A stretch of 64,000 nt of DNA from positions 62,001-126,000 of the forward strand of contig NZ_CAMFIA010000002.1 of NCBI RefSeq assembly GCF_945952405.1, written 5' to 3'. Origin of the DNA: an uncultured Stenotrophomonas sp. Its GTDB lineage: Bacteria > Pseudomonadota > Gammaproteobacteria > Xanthomonadales > Xanthomonadaceae. The notes under the pieces were generated by a model. The model was given only the letters and a program-made list of their open reading frames with translations, was not told the DNA's origin and did no database searches. The position numbers and the translations under genes were made by a program. This document shows, in pieces, positions 1-7,738 of the stretch; position 1 is the first letter of the stretch; each line of letters opens with the position of its first letter.

Positions 1-92
1 ATGCGCAGTCCCCCTTGCACAACCAGATGCAAACATGGCTACCGAGAAACCCGGAATGTTCAATGCCTGGTCAAGGGTAGTCATGGCCTATC

Positions 93-122
93 TTGACACC
101 CGCCCCCCTGGGGCGCGATAAC
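93..122 (+). promoter_or_regulatory. Possible sigma70 promoter
   Basis: A perfect -35 TTGACA (93-98) is followed after about 18 nt by GATAAC, a weak -10. It lies about 120 nt upstream of the HNH gene. Nothing else is recognisable in bases 1-242. Confidence 0.25.
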
Positions 123-242
123 TCTCTTGCCGCGAGGGGAAACACCCCCGGCGTATTGCCTGCTTAGCTCAAGGCAACAGGTTCCCGATCCGATCGCGCA
201 AGCGACGACGGGGTGGTTTCACCTGTCTTTTGAGATCTAAGC

Positions 243-602
243 ATGCCCAAACTCCAACGCTTGAGAACCGACGCCTTCCACGCACAGAACGGCCGCTGCT
301 GCTATTGCAGCCTGCCGATGTGGAACGCCTCACCCGATGAACTGAATCCGTTCGGCCTGCCTGCCAATACGGCCTCGCGGCTCCGTTGCACTGCCGAGCA
401 CCTGGTGGCCCAGCAAAATGGCGGCAAGGACGTGACCGGCAACATCGCTGCCGCCTGCTGGATCTGCAACTCACGCCGGCACAAACGCAAATCGCCGCCC
501 TCCCCCGAGGCTTACCGCGCCTTCGTGCAGAAACGCATGGCGAAGGGGAAGTGGCACCCGCCGAGCGTGGCCCAGTTGCGCCTCAGAACGTATGGACCGT
601 AA
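243..602 (+). CDS. HNH endonuclease family protein
   Basis: Small (119 aa) predicted zinc-binding HNH nuclease. Visible features are a first CxxC pair (Cys19/Cys22), the Glu52-His53 pair that opens the HNH core, the conserved GGxD...GN stretch (Asn67), and a second CxxC pair (Cys72/Cys75) followed by Asn76 and a basic tail. This is the usual HNH_5-like layout of two zinc knuckles around a His-Asn active site. Family members are restriction, homing or phage/plasmid-encoded nicking enzymes; the substrate cannot be told here. It is a stand-alone gene with no strong Shine-Dalgarno. The following HEPN-motif gene begins 225 bp downstream, and the stretch between them shows nothing recognisable. Its position in a tRNA-linked island suggests defence or mobile-element cargo (inference). 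Confidence 0.75.
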   Translation: MPKLQRLRTDAFHAQNGRCCYCSLPMWNASPDELNPFGLPANTASRLRCTAEHLVAQQNGGKDVTGNIAAACWICNSRRHKRKSPPSPEAYRAFVQKRMAKGKWHPPSVAQLRLRTYGP

Positions 603-827
603 CCACCCGCCGGATGAGTTCCGCCACGTTCACACCTGCCGCTGTGCTTCGTAGCGGACGCGGTCGACCAGATCCCAGGAGGCCCGGATGGGTGGCTCTG
701 CTTGCTTCTCCGCATCCCGTGCGCCCTCCTTTGTGGATGAAAGGCGTTGAGGGCTCCGCGGCCTTCTTCGCTCGTGGGCGACCGTGGAAGGCTGCAAGGC
801 AGCAGGAGGCTGGGCTACGATGCGGAC

Positions 828-1325
828 ATGCCGGTGTCCGACCACATCGCCTTTCCTCTGCTTCGCATCTTTGGCCGTCTGGAGGCCAAGCTGAAGCACC
901 GCCCCCGATTCATCCGCCAGAGGTCACGCGATGCCATGGTGGATTGGTGGGCGGTCAACGCCACCGTTTCCGCATTGCCGCCCGCCGCGTTCGTGGAGCG
1001 GCTGGAGGACGACACCCGGCACAGGATTCTTGCCGGGGAGCGCGACCGGCCCAAGGTCCAGGTAGTCGTGGAGGTGGACGGCTTGCGTCGGGCGCGCTTC
1101 CGCGAGCGCCCCTTGGATCTACCCAACCACGATCCGTCGGATGCCGTTGCCCTGGTCGAGGCCGCCCGACGCGTGCGCAACAACCTCTTTCACGGCGGCA
1201 AGGAAGAGCCGGGTGATCAGCCGTTCGACGGCGATGACGACGAATGGGGGCGCGCCGCCCTGGACGTGGCCAAGATCCTGTTGGATCTGGTGGAACATGA
1301 CGTGTTTGGGCCAGCCGAGCCTTGA
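828..1325 (+). CDS. HEPN-motif hypothetical protein
   Basis: 165 aa if started at ATG 828; the frame is open from 747, but the start at 828 gives a sensible N-terminus. An AGGAGG at 804-809 is rather far upstream, so the start is uncertain. Near residues 114-122 sits RRVRNNLFHGGK, which contains R-N-x3-H (Arg117...His122), the RNase signature of HEPN domains, and a helical C-terminus (WGRAALDVAKILLDLVEH) follows as in HEPN folds. HEPN proteins are mostly metal-independent RNases in toxin-antitoxin and abortive-infection systems, but many single-gene family members have unknown roles. No nucleotidyltransferase (MNT) partner is adjacent. Function as an RNase is inferred from the motif only. Confidence 0.6.
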   Translation: MPVSDHIAFPLLRIFGRLEAKLKHRPRFIRQRSRDAMVDWWAVNATVSALPPAAFVERLEDDTRHRILAGERDRPKVQVVVEVDGLRRARFRERPLDLPNHDPSDAVALVEAARRVRNNLFHGGKEEPGDQPFDGDDDEWGRAALDVAKILLDLVEHDVFGPAEP

Positions 1326-1471
1326 GAACCCGCTGCATGTGGAAGCGCGCCGCAAACGCCCATGAACCTAACGGACCAGGCCAACGCGTTCGGCCACGCC
1401 ATGATCAGCTGATCAAGATGCGCTGATGCGAACGTTGCGGTAGATTTTGCAGATTGGTAACAGGGGGAAAT

Positions 1472-2890
1472 ATGGATATTCAAACCTTCGCCGCAATGGC
1501 GGTCGCGGCCGTGCTTGGCGGCACAGTCGTATGGGGCATCACCAGCCGACGCCGCCCTGTGGTGAACGAACCGTTGAAAGGACAGCGGGATGCAGTCTCG
1601 CTCGAATCCCAACCGCACGAACCCACCCGGAGTCTTTCCGTGCCCTCGCCCTCACCGGCACCCACGTCGTTGATCGTCGAGAACCAGCAGGGTGAAAGAG
1701 CCCTCGCTGTGACGGAGCTACCGTTGGCCTTGTTTGACAAAGTTTCCGGCAAGAGCCACAAGCCCTCCAAAGCGGTGGGCCGCTTGAACGCCCTTCTCCA
1801 GGCAGTCCCCGCAAACGCATTGGCTGCCCAAGGCGTCCCTGAGAACGTGTTTGAGGTAGCGATCAACGGTCCTCTGCTCAACGCCAAAGATTCGGCGGGC
1901 AATGTCATCGAAGGGACCTATCGAGCGATGACCAACGGCGGGAGCGGTGGCATCAAGGAACATGGGCTGTTGACCAAGCCAGAGAACTTGAGCAGCGCCA
2001 TGAACGCAGCCGCGATTTGGCAGGTCGCTTCCGTCGTAGTCGCCCAAAAGCACTTGGCCGATATCAGTGAAAAACTGGACGGTATCGTGACCACCATCGG
2101 CCGGGTGGAGGGCAAGCTGGATGCTCAGCGCCGTGGTGTTTTGATGGGTGCCATGGATACGCTTAGGGAGGTGTCCGTGCCCATCCTGCAGGGTGAGCAC
2201 CCCCCTCATAACCGGCAAACCCTTGAAGACCAGTATCAAAAGATGATGGACAAGAAGCACGAGATCCATCAACTGCTAAGCGAGCGCATCCAGGCCCTGA
2301 CCGACCTTCAGGACACCCAGACGTTCGGCGCCTCAGGCTTCCCCCAGAAAATTCGCGAGGAAATGAGCGAGATCGAAACACTGTTCCAAGAGGCCTTGCT
2401 TTGCTCTCGGGTCCGGTTCCAAGCATGGTCACTGATAACCGCGCTTTCTGGGGAAGCGTTGTTGAAGCAGGAACGGTATCGCACTGTCCAGCAGGATTTC
2501 GATCAGGCCTTTTCGCCCCAAGGGCTCCGAGAACTGTTCGAACAGAACATCACTGATCTGATCATGCGCGTTGACTCCAAGATGGTCTTCAAGACAACGC
2601 TGGCCACCCACCGGACGGAGCTCACCAAGGAGCTCCGCTCGACCCTTCACTCACTGGATCAAGACATCCGGACAGAGCGCTCGATCATTGCTCAAGGGGA
2701 AGCGCTATTGAGCGATGCCACCCAGCCCACCCGCGTTCTGATCAAAACCCAGGGCACCCGGGTAATTGCGTTCAAGCACCTGCCTGCCAACGGCACGCCG
2801 GAGTTGCTGGAGCACGACATGCAACCGTCGGTCTTCCCGGCACATCTGCTACAGACGAACGCTGACCCCGCGCTCGTTGAAAGGCGCTGA
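1472..2890 (+). CDS. Membrane-anchored helical protein of unknown function
   Basis: 472 aa, not recognised. The start at ATG 1472 is chosen because AGGGGG (1462-1466) sits at good spacing and the protein then opens with one hydrophobic segment (about residues 5-23) followed by Arg-Arg-Arg, typical of a single N-terminal membrane anchor with the bulk in the cytoplasm. Residues 40-75 are Pro/Ser/Glu-rich, a likely linker. The middle (roughly 130-190) carries a conserved-looking block with GIKEHGLLTKPENLSSAMN. The rest is charged and heptad-like (KLDGIVTTIGRVEGKLDAQ), suggesting coiled coils. No catalytic motif is seen. It lies alone in the tRNA-Ser island, convergent with the frameshifted gene that follows. 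A defence or effector role is possible but unsupported. Confidence 0.6.
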   Translation: MDIQTFAAMAVAAVLGGTVVWGITSRRRPVVNEPLKGQRDAVSLESQPHEPTRSLSVPSPSPAPTSLIVENQQGERALAVTELPLALFDKVSGKSHKPSKAVGRLNALLQAVPANALAAQGVPENVFEVAINGPLLNAKDSAGNVIEGTYRAMTNGGSGGIKEHGLLTKPENLSSAMNAAAIWQVASVVVAQKHLADISEKLDGIVTTIGRVEGKLDAQRRGVLMGAMDTLREVSVPILQGEHPPHNRQTLEDQYQKMMDKKHEIHQLLSERIQALTDLQDTQTFGASGFPQKIREEMSEIETLFQEALLCSRVRFQAWSLITALSGEALLKQERYRTVQQDFDQAFSPQGLRELFEQNITDLIMRVDSKMVFKTTLATHRTELTKELRSTLHSLDQDIRTERSIIAQGEALLSDATQPTRVLIKTQGTRVIAFKHLPANGTPELLEHDMQPSVFPAHLLQTNADPALVERR

Positions 2891-3171
2891 TCAGCGATCC
2901 GTGGACGTCGGTTTCGCCTCGACCTGCCGATCCCGGCAGGTCTCGGTGACGAAATCCACGAACGCCACAGCAGACGCCACCGCCAAGCGCGCATGCCGGG
3001 GCTGCAGCCCACAGTGCTTGCCGTCCTTGCCATGGCCAGTGCCGTAGTGGCGCCACGAACTTCGGTGGGCATCATCGGGGTCACTTCGCCCGCCACCAGG
3101 CGGCCTTGGGCGTTGTCCTCGCCCGCCAAGCCATACTGGCACGGCTGCCTAGCCGGGCATGCCCACCACAC
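2891..3171 (-). pseudogene. Frameshifted small gene of unknown function
   Basis: On the minus strand a plausible coding stretch runs from 3171 (product with GEVTPMMPTEVRGATTALAM) to about 2990. A second frame then continues with VASAVAFVDFVTETCRDRQ to a stop at 2891-2893. Reading through needs one frame change near 2985-2995. Neither half matches a family I recognise. The stop lies immediately beside the stop of the convergent 472-aa gene. It could instead be two chance ORFs; codon composition and the Cys/Arg-rich ending are the only support. Confidence 0.25.
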
Positions 3172-3255
3172 CGAAGGAATCGGTCAGGCGTAGGAATAAC
3201 AGGCCTTAGCGTTCCAGCTGGACAGCCCTAGGGGCGCTGCGCCGCTCTCTCGCTC

Positions 3256-3363
3256 TCACTTCCCCGGGAACATGGCGGTCATCTGCTTCCAGAACTCCCA
3301 CAGGTAAGCCGTCTGCTGCCCGCTCAGCGACTCATCGCCGCGGCCGAGAAGCTGGAAGAGTGG
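3256..3363 (-). pseudogene. C-terminal fragment of an unknown protein, antisense to the alpA-like fragment
   Basis: The minus strand reads PLFQLLGRGDESLSGQ, then a stretch rich in aromatic residues and Met, ending in FPGK and a TGA. This is a well-behaved C-terminus with no start codon: an in-frame TAG lies just upstream (about 3364-3366). It overlaps the plus-strand AlpA-like reading frame, so at most one of the two can be intact. It reads like the tail of a longer gene cut by an insertion or deletion. No family assigned. Confidence 0.3.
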
Positions 3364-3549
3364 CTATCGCTCGATCGCGTGTGTCAGATGACCGGCATGG
3401 GCACAACCTTCATCTATGGAGAGATCAAGGCTGGCCGCTTCCCGCGCTCTATCCGAATCGGCCGCCGCGCACTCTGCATACAATCCGGGCTGCAAGACCG
3501 GGTTCGGCAACAAATCGCGCAGAATCGACCTTTGCAGGTGGATGGGTAA
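3313..3549 (+). pseudogene. AlpA-like prophage/island regulator fragment
   Basis: The plus frame encodes LSLDRVCQMTGMGTTFIYGE followed by IKAGRFPRSIRIGRRA, the winged helix-turn-helix core of AlpA/phage transcriptional regulators, which activate excision or integrase genes of islands. The frame is open from 3232 but contains no ATG, GTG or TTG before the domain. The conserved W-x-E-S-E block after the GRRA motif is replaced by an unrelated tail that stops at 3547-3549. Both ends therefore look broken. It sits about 65 bp from the tRNA-Ser 3' end, the usual place for island control genes. Confidence 0.5.
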
Positions 3550-3578
3550 GCGGGCGGGTAGCAAAGGCTGTAGAAACG

Positions 3579-3606
3579 AAAAAGCCCCTATTGCTAGGAG
3601 CTTTCT
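3579..3606 (-). terminator. Rho-independent terminator of tRNA-Ser
   Basis: On the minus strand AGCTCCTA-gcaa-TAGGGGCT forms an 8-bp stem (one G-T pair) followed by TTTTT, about 12 nt past the tRNA 3' end. Confidence 0.8.
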
Positions 3607-3614
3607 GCAAAGAC

Positions 3615-3704
3615 TGGCGGAGAGAGTGGGATTCGAACCCACGGAAGGTTTTACCCTTCGCCGGTTTTCAAGACCGGTGCCTTAAACCGCTCGGCCATCT
3701 CTCC
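3615..3704 (-). tRNA. tRNA-Ser (anticodon TGA)
   Basis: 90 nt on the minus strand, starting GGAGAGATGGCCGAG and ending in encoded CCA. The acceptor stem GGAGAG/CTCTCC pairs. The anticodon stem ACCGGT/ACCGGC encloses the loop CTTGAAA, giving anticodon TGA. A long variable arm (GCGAAGGGTAAAACCTTCCG) marks a class II tRNA, and the T arm GTGGGTTCGAATCCCAC is canonical. It reads UCA-type serine codons. Its 3' end faces the accessory DNA to the left. Confidence 0.97.
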
Positions 3705-3828
3705 AATCGGGTCCCGGTCGCCCGGGCAGCGCCGTATTCTCGCACGTGAAGGCCATTTGCCCAAGACCACCCTTGCTCCTGCCGTTCGCATCCGGCACGG
3801 TGGACCCTTCACTGCATCCGGAGCCCTC

Positions 3829-4902
3829 ATGGCCCACCTCGACCTGGCCAACCTGCGCACCTGCCTGCTGGACGACACCCAGCTGGCCGCCGTGGCCCTG
3901 CACCGCAGCGTTGCCGGCCACCTGCCGGTCAGCAGCGGGCAGCTGGTGGTCTGCGATCCACTGGTCCAGGCCGAGGCCCCCGCCCTGGCCGACTACACCG
4001 CGCCAGCCGGGCGACACCCGGTGGAGATCATCGTGCACAGCGGCCGCCCGGCGCTGGCGGTGGCCTGGTTCAGGCCGCGCGAGGCACTCACCGCATCTGC
4101 GCTGCACTGGCAGATGGCGCGCTGGACCACCCAGGACCTGACCGGCCTGGATGAGGACAGCTTCATCGGCTACCCGGTCGACGCCGGTATCGGCTGCTTC
4201 ATGGACACCGATACCCAGCAGGCGCTTCTGGCCCTGATCGAGCAGTCCGAGGGCGACGAGGACAGCAACTGGGCCGATGCGCTGATCGACCACGAAGGCC
4301 TGGACCAGGGCGCCGAGTATCGGCCCTGGGGCGAGGACTCGCCGCACGGGCTGGTGGTGTTCACCAGCGGCTGGGGCGATGGCGTCTACCCCAGCTACTG
4401 GGCGTTGGATACCTCCGGCGTTCCCGTGGCGCTGGTCACCGACTTCCTGTGCATCCAGGGCGGTGACGGCCGCGATGAGCGCGAAATCGCCGATCAGGCC
4501 TATCGCGACAGCCTGCCTGCTGAAGAAGCCGAAGCGCTGGCGCGATTGGTGGCCGCCGTCGAATGCGATGATGCGGACACGCTGCGCGAGCTGTTGAAGG
4601 ATGCGCCCCAGCGCGCCAACCAGATCGAGCCGGGATGCGGCGGTACCGCGCTGTTTGAAGCGATCCGCCTGGACCGCCCACAGGCGTTGCGAGTGCTGCT
4701 GCAGGGCGCTGCACTGCCGGCGCTGCCCGAGCGCCTGCAGATGAGCCGGGTGGCCAGCTATATGGACTACGCGCGCTTCCTGAAGAGGCCGCGTAGCCCG
4801 GCGCTGATGGCAGTGCTGGAAGCGCCGCCGATGGCGGCCGAACCGACGCCGGTAGCCGCGCGGCGCCGCAGCTTCTGGGATCGGCTGTTCGGCCGCAACT
4901 GA
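3829..4902 (+). CDS. DUF4241 domain protein with ankyrin-like C-terminus
   Basis: 357 aa from ATG 3829 (frame open to 3757; the later start gives the domain's usual N-terminus). Residues about 95-230 match DUF4241: a Gly-rich cytosolic domain with FIGYPVDAGIGCFMD, then GWGDGVYPSYWALD and VALVTDFLC. The C-terminal third (VAAVECDDADTLRELLKDAP, then GGTALFEAIRLDRPQALRVL) looks like one or two ankyrin-type helical repeats. The extreme C-terminus is basic. DUF4241 has no established function; it occurs singly or in proteins with immunity-like accessory domains. The gene is monocistronic and convergent with the LysR gene. Confidence 0.75.
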   Translation: MAHLDLANLRTCLLDDTQLAAVALHRSVAGHLPVSSGQLVVCDPLVQAEAPALADYTAPAGRHPVEIIVHSGRPALAVAWFRPREALTASALHWQMARWTTQDLTGLDEDSFIGYPVDAGIGCFMDTDTQQALLALIEQSEGDEDSNWADALIDHEGLDQGAEYRPWGEDSPHGLVVFTSGWGDGVYPSYWALDTSGVPVALVTDFLCIQGGDGRDEREIADQAYRDSLPAEEAEALARLVAAVECDDADTLRELLKDAPQRANQIEPGCGGTALFEAIRLDRPQALRVLLQGAALPALPERLQMSRVASYMDYARFLKRPRSPALMAVLEAPPMAAEPTPVAARRRSFWDRLFGRN

Positions 4903-4921
4903 CCGGCACGGGAAAACGACA

Positions 4922-4945
4922 ACGCCGGGCATCGCCCGGCGCTCT
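4922..4945. terminator. Hairpin between convergent genes
   Basis: CGCCGGGC-atc-GCCCGGCG (4923-4941) is a perfect 8-bp stem between two convergent stop codons. There is no clean T-run, so termination strength is unclear. Confidence 0.45.
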
Positions 4946-4983
4946 CGCTTCAATCAACGGTGATGCAGATGGGGGCGCCTGCC

Positions 4984-5976
4984 TCAGCCGGCGTCCACCG
5001 CCAAGGCGCCCAGCGCGCTGGCCTTGATCCGCTCCTTGGCCTTTTCGCAGGCGCCACCGCAATCCAGGCGCGAGGCCTCCAGCTGCGGCGGCAGGTGCTC
5101 GGCCAGGAAGTCGATGAACACGCGTACCGCCGGCAACAGGCCGCGGCGCGAGGCGAACACCGCATGGCACACGCCCTGCGGCAATGACCAGTCCGGCAGC
5201 ACCACTTCCAGTTCACCGTTGCGCACGGCATCGGCGCACACGGTTTCCGGCAGCATGGTGATGCCGAAACCGTCCTTGACCATGCTCTGCAGCAACGGGA
5301 AGTCGAAACCGGCTACGCGCGGCTGCAGGTCGACCCGGCGCACCTCGCCTTCCGGTCCATGCAGCTCCCAGCGCTGGCGGGCTTCGTCCTCGCTGATGCT
5401 GAGGGTGACATGCTGGGTCAGCTCCTCCGGATCCTTCGGGCGGCCGGCGCGATCCAGGTACTTCGGGCTCGCCACCAGCAGTTCCTGCACCTGGCCGAAG
5501 CTGCGCATCACCAGGCTGCCATCGTCATCCAGCCGCGAACGCACGCGCAGGGCGACGTCGTAGCCTTCATTGATGATGTCCACGCGGCGATTGCTGATGT
5601 TCAGCTGCAGGCGCACCTTCGGATACTGCTCCAGGAACTTGGGCAGCAGCTTGGGCAGCTGCATCTGCGCCAGCGACACCGGCACGCTGGCGCGCACCAC
5701 GCCGCGCGGTTCCGCGCTGAGGCGGTCCACCACTTCGCGCGCGGCCTGCGCCTCGGCCAGCATCGTCTGCGCGTGGCGATGCACGCTGGTGCCGACATCG
5801 GTCACCGCGAAGCGGCGTGTGGAGCGCTGCAGCAGGCGCACGCCCAGGTCGGTTTCCAGCTGGCTGATGCGGCGGCTCAGGCGCGACTTGGGGATGCCCA
5901 GTGCGCGCTCGGCGGCGGCGAATCCGCCGTGGTCGACCACCATCGCGAAGTAGTACAGATCATTCAGGTCATGCAT
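4984..5976 (-). CDS. LysR-family transcriptional regulator
   Basis: 330 aa from ATG 5976. The N-terminal winged HTH (DLNDLYYFAMVVDHGGFAAAE...GIPKSRLSRRISQLE) is followed by a periplasmic-binding-like effector domain (SVPVSLAQMQLPKLLPKFLE onward) and a Lys/Ala-rich tail. It belongs to the AaeR/YafC-like CrgA group, common next to quinone- and azo-reductase genes. It is divergent from azoR with 127 bp between starts, so the classical LysR arrangement predicts control of azoR and of itself. The start is preceded by a dyad TTC-N8-GAA. The effector is unknown. Confidence 0.9.
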   Translation of the reverse strand: MHDLNDLYYFAMVVDHGGFAAAERALGIPKSRLSRRISQLETDLGVRLLQRSTRRFAVTDVGTSVHRHAQTMLAEAQAAREVVDRLSAEPRGVVRASVPVSLAQMQLPKLLPKFLEQYPKVRLQLNISNRRVDIINEGYDVALRVRSRLDDDGSLVMRSFGQVQELLVASPKYLDRAGRPKDPEELTQHVTLSISEDEARQRWELHGPEGEVRRVDLQPRVAGFDFPLLQSMVKDGFGITMLPETVCADAVRNGELEVVLPDWSLPQGVCHAVFASRRGLLPAVRVFIDFLAEHLPPQLEASRLDCGGACEKAKERIKASALGALAVDAG

Positions 5977-5982
5977 GCCCGA

Positions 5983-5998
5983 GTTCCATATATAGAAC
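5983..5998. promoter_or_regulatory. Candidate LysR operator (dyad)
   Basis: GTTCCATATATAGAAC has inverted arms GTTC/GAAC around an AT-rich centre. It lies 7 bp upstream of the LysR start in the divergent LysR-azoR region, which fits an autoregulatory site. Confidence 0.4.
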
Positions 5999-6103
5999 AA
6001 TACGTGGCATTCAATCACCTTTATTCCGTCTTTGCAACAACCTATCGTTCTCTCCGTCGGCGGGGCCACCCCGCCCCTTCCTCCCAGAACATAGGTGACT
6101 GCC

Positions 6104-6691
6104 ATGAAGCTTCTGCATCTCGACGCCAGCGTGCTTGGCGACAACTCCGTGTCCCGCCAGCTGTCGGCTGCCGTGGTCGCCCGCTTCACCGACCAGATCG
6201 ATGGCTTGCAGGTCGATTATCGCGATCTTGATGCTAATCCGGTACCGCATCTGCGCAGCAGTTCGCTGGCCAAGACCGATGCTGCCGAGGCGACCGATGC
6301 TGAACAGGTGATGCAGCAGTTCCTGGACGCCGACATCGTGGTGATCGGCGCGCCGATGTACAACTTCAGCATTCCGTCGACGCTGAAGGCCTGGATCGAC
6401 CGCGTAGCTGTCGCCGGCCGCACCTTCAAGTACACCGAGAACGGCCCGGTGGGCCTGGCCGGTGGCAAGCGGGTGATCATCGCCAGCAGCCGTGGCGGCA
6501 TCTACACCGACTCGCCGGCCGACTTCCAGGAGCCGTTCCTGCGCCAGGTGTTCGCCTTCATGGGCATCAACGAGCTTGAGTTCGTGCGTGCCGAGGGCAT
6601 CGCCTATTCGCCGCAGCACCGCGAAGACGCCATTGCCGGCGCGCTGGCGGCCCTGCCGTCGCATGAAGCGGCCGAGGCCGTGGCGGCGTAA
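6104..6691 (+). CDS. azoR: FMN-dependent NADH:quinone/azo oxidoreductase
   Basis: 195 aa flavodoxin-like AzoR/AcpD enzyme that reduces quinones and azo compounds with NADH through FMN. Visible features are the N-terminal beta strand and phosphate-binding region MKLLHLDASVLGDNSVSRQL, the FMN-contact stretch GAPMYNFSIPSTLKAWID, and SSRGGIY near residue 130. Length matches the family (about 195-205). Start at ATG 6104 is preferred over 6095 because the protein then begins MKLLHLD. Divergent LysR control is likely, and a strong terminator follows. Confidence 0.92.
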   Translation: MKLLHLDASVLGDNSVSRQLSAAVVARFTDQIDGLQVDYRDLDANPVPHLRSSSLAKTDAAEATDAEQVMQQFLDADIVVIGAPMYNFSIPSTLKAWIDRVAVAGRTFKYTENGPVGLAGGKRVIIASSRGGIYTDSPADFQEPFLRQVFAFMGINELEFVRAEGIAYSPQHREDAIAGALAALPSHEAAEAVAA

Positions 6692-6777
6692 CGCGTTCCA
6701 GCGTTCGGCGCCGCTCTCTCCTCATCTGGGCGCTGAACGCGGGCCGGGATTCCCTCCCCCATCCCGGCCCACCCTGG

Positions 6778-6806
6778 CGGCCCCGCAATGCGGGGCCGTT
6801 TTCTTT
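6778..6806 (+). terminator. Rho-independent terminator of azoR
   Basis: CGGCCCCG-caat-CGGGGCCG (6778-6798) followed by TTTTCTTT. Confidence 0.85.
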
Positions 6807-6931
6807 GGGGCCTGGCCCGAGGGCTGCGCGGGCAGCGCACGCTCAACGGCTGGGCATGGCGTGCCAGAGACGGGCGAGTCCGGATGGATACCGTTGGAGA
6901 AGCGCGGGTTGCGGGGTGATTGCGGCGGTTC

Positions 6932-7022
6932 ATCCACGCATGGCGTGGATCTACTGGGGGCAGCGGTCAATTCATGCCGGGCGCGTGCAACACCGTCCAG
7001 TAGATCCACGCCATGCGTGGAT
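6932..7022. repeat. SMAG (GTAG-type) palindrome dimer
   Basis: Two copies of the GTAG-headed palindrome (GTAGATCCACGCC... with complementary ATGCGTGGAT) in inverted orientation: minus copy 6932-6957 and plus copy 6997-7022, with 26-bp arms and about 39 bp between. This is the dimer form of the S. maltophilia GTAG elements, REP-like repeats. The rest of 6692-7060 shows no gene. Confidence 0.85.
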
Positions 7023-7061
7023 GAGGTGCCATGCACACATGGCCCCCACCCGATCAGGGAA

Positions 7062-7738
<677 letters not shown>

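Larger units (their letters stand above)
1..3614. mobile_element. End of a genomic island abutting tRNA-Ser(TGA)
   Basis: Accessory block lying directly 3' of the tRNA-Ser gene; tRNA 3' ends are classic targets for integrated elements. It contains an HNH nuclease, a HEPN-motif protein, a membrane-anchored unknown, a frameshifted small gene, an AlpA-like fragment and an antisense gene fragment. Gene remnants in two orientations crowd the 0.7 kb next to the tRNA, as in a decayed element end. No integrase is visible, and the other boundary lies left of the window. The island status is inferred from content and position; no direct repeat of the tRNA end was found inside the window. Confidence 0.5.

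Noticed and set aside
386..1216. Plus-strand frame of about 276 codons overlapping the HNH and HEPN genes
   Set aside because: Arg/Pro/Gly-rich out-of-frame product overlapping two better-supported genes.
6932..7022. CRISPR-like array from repeated palindromes
   Set aside because: Copies are inverted, number two, and have no regular spacers; they fit GTAG REP-like elements.
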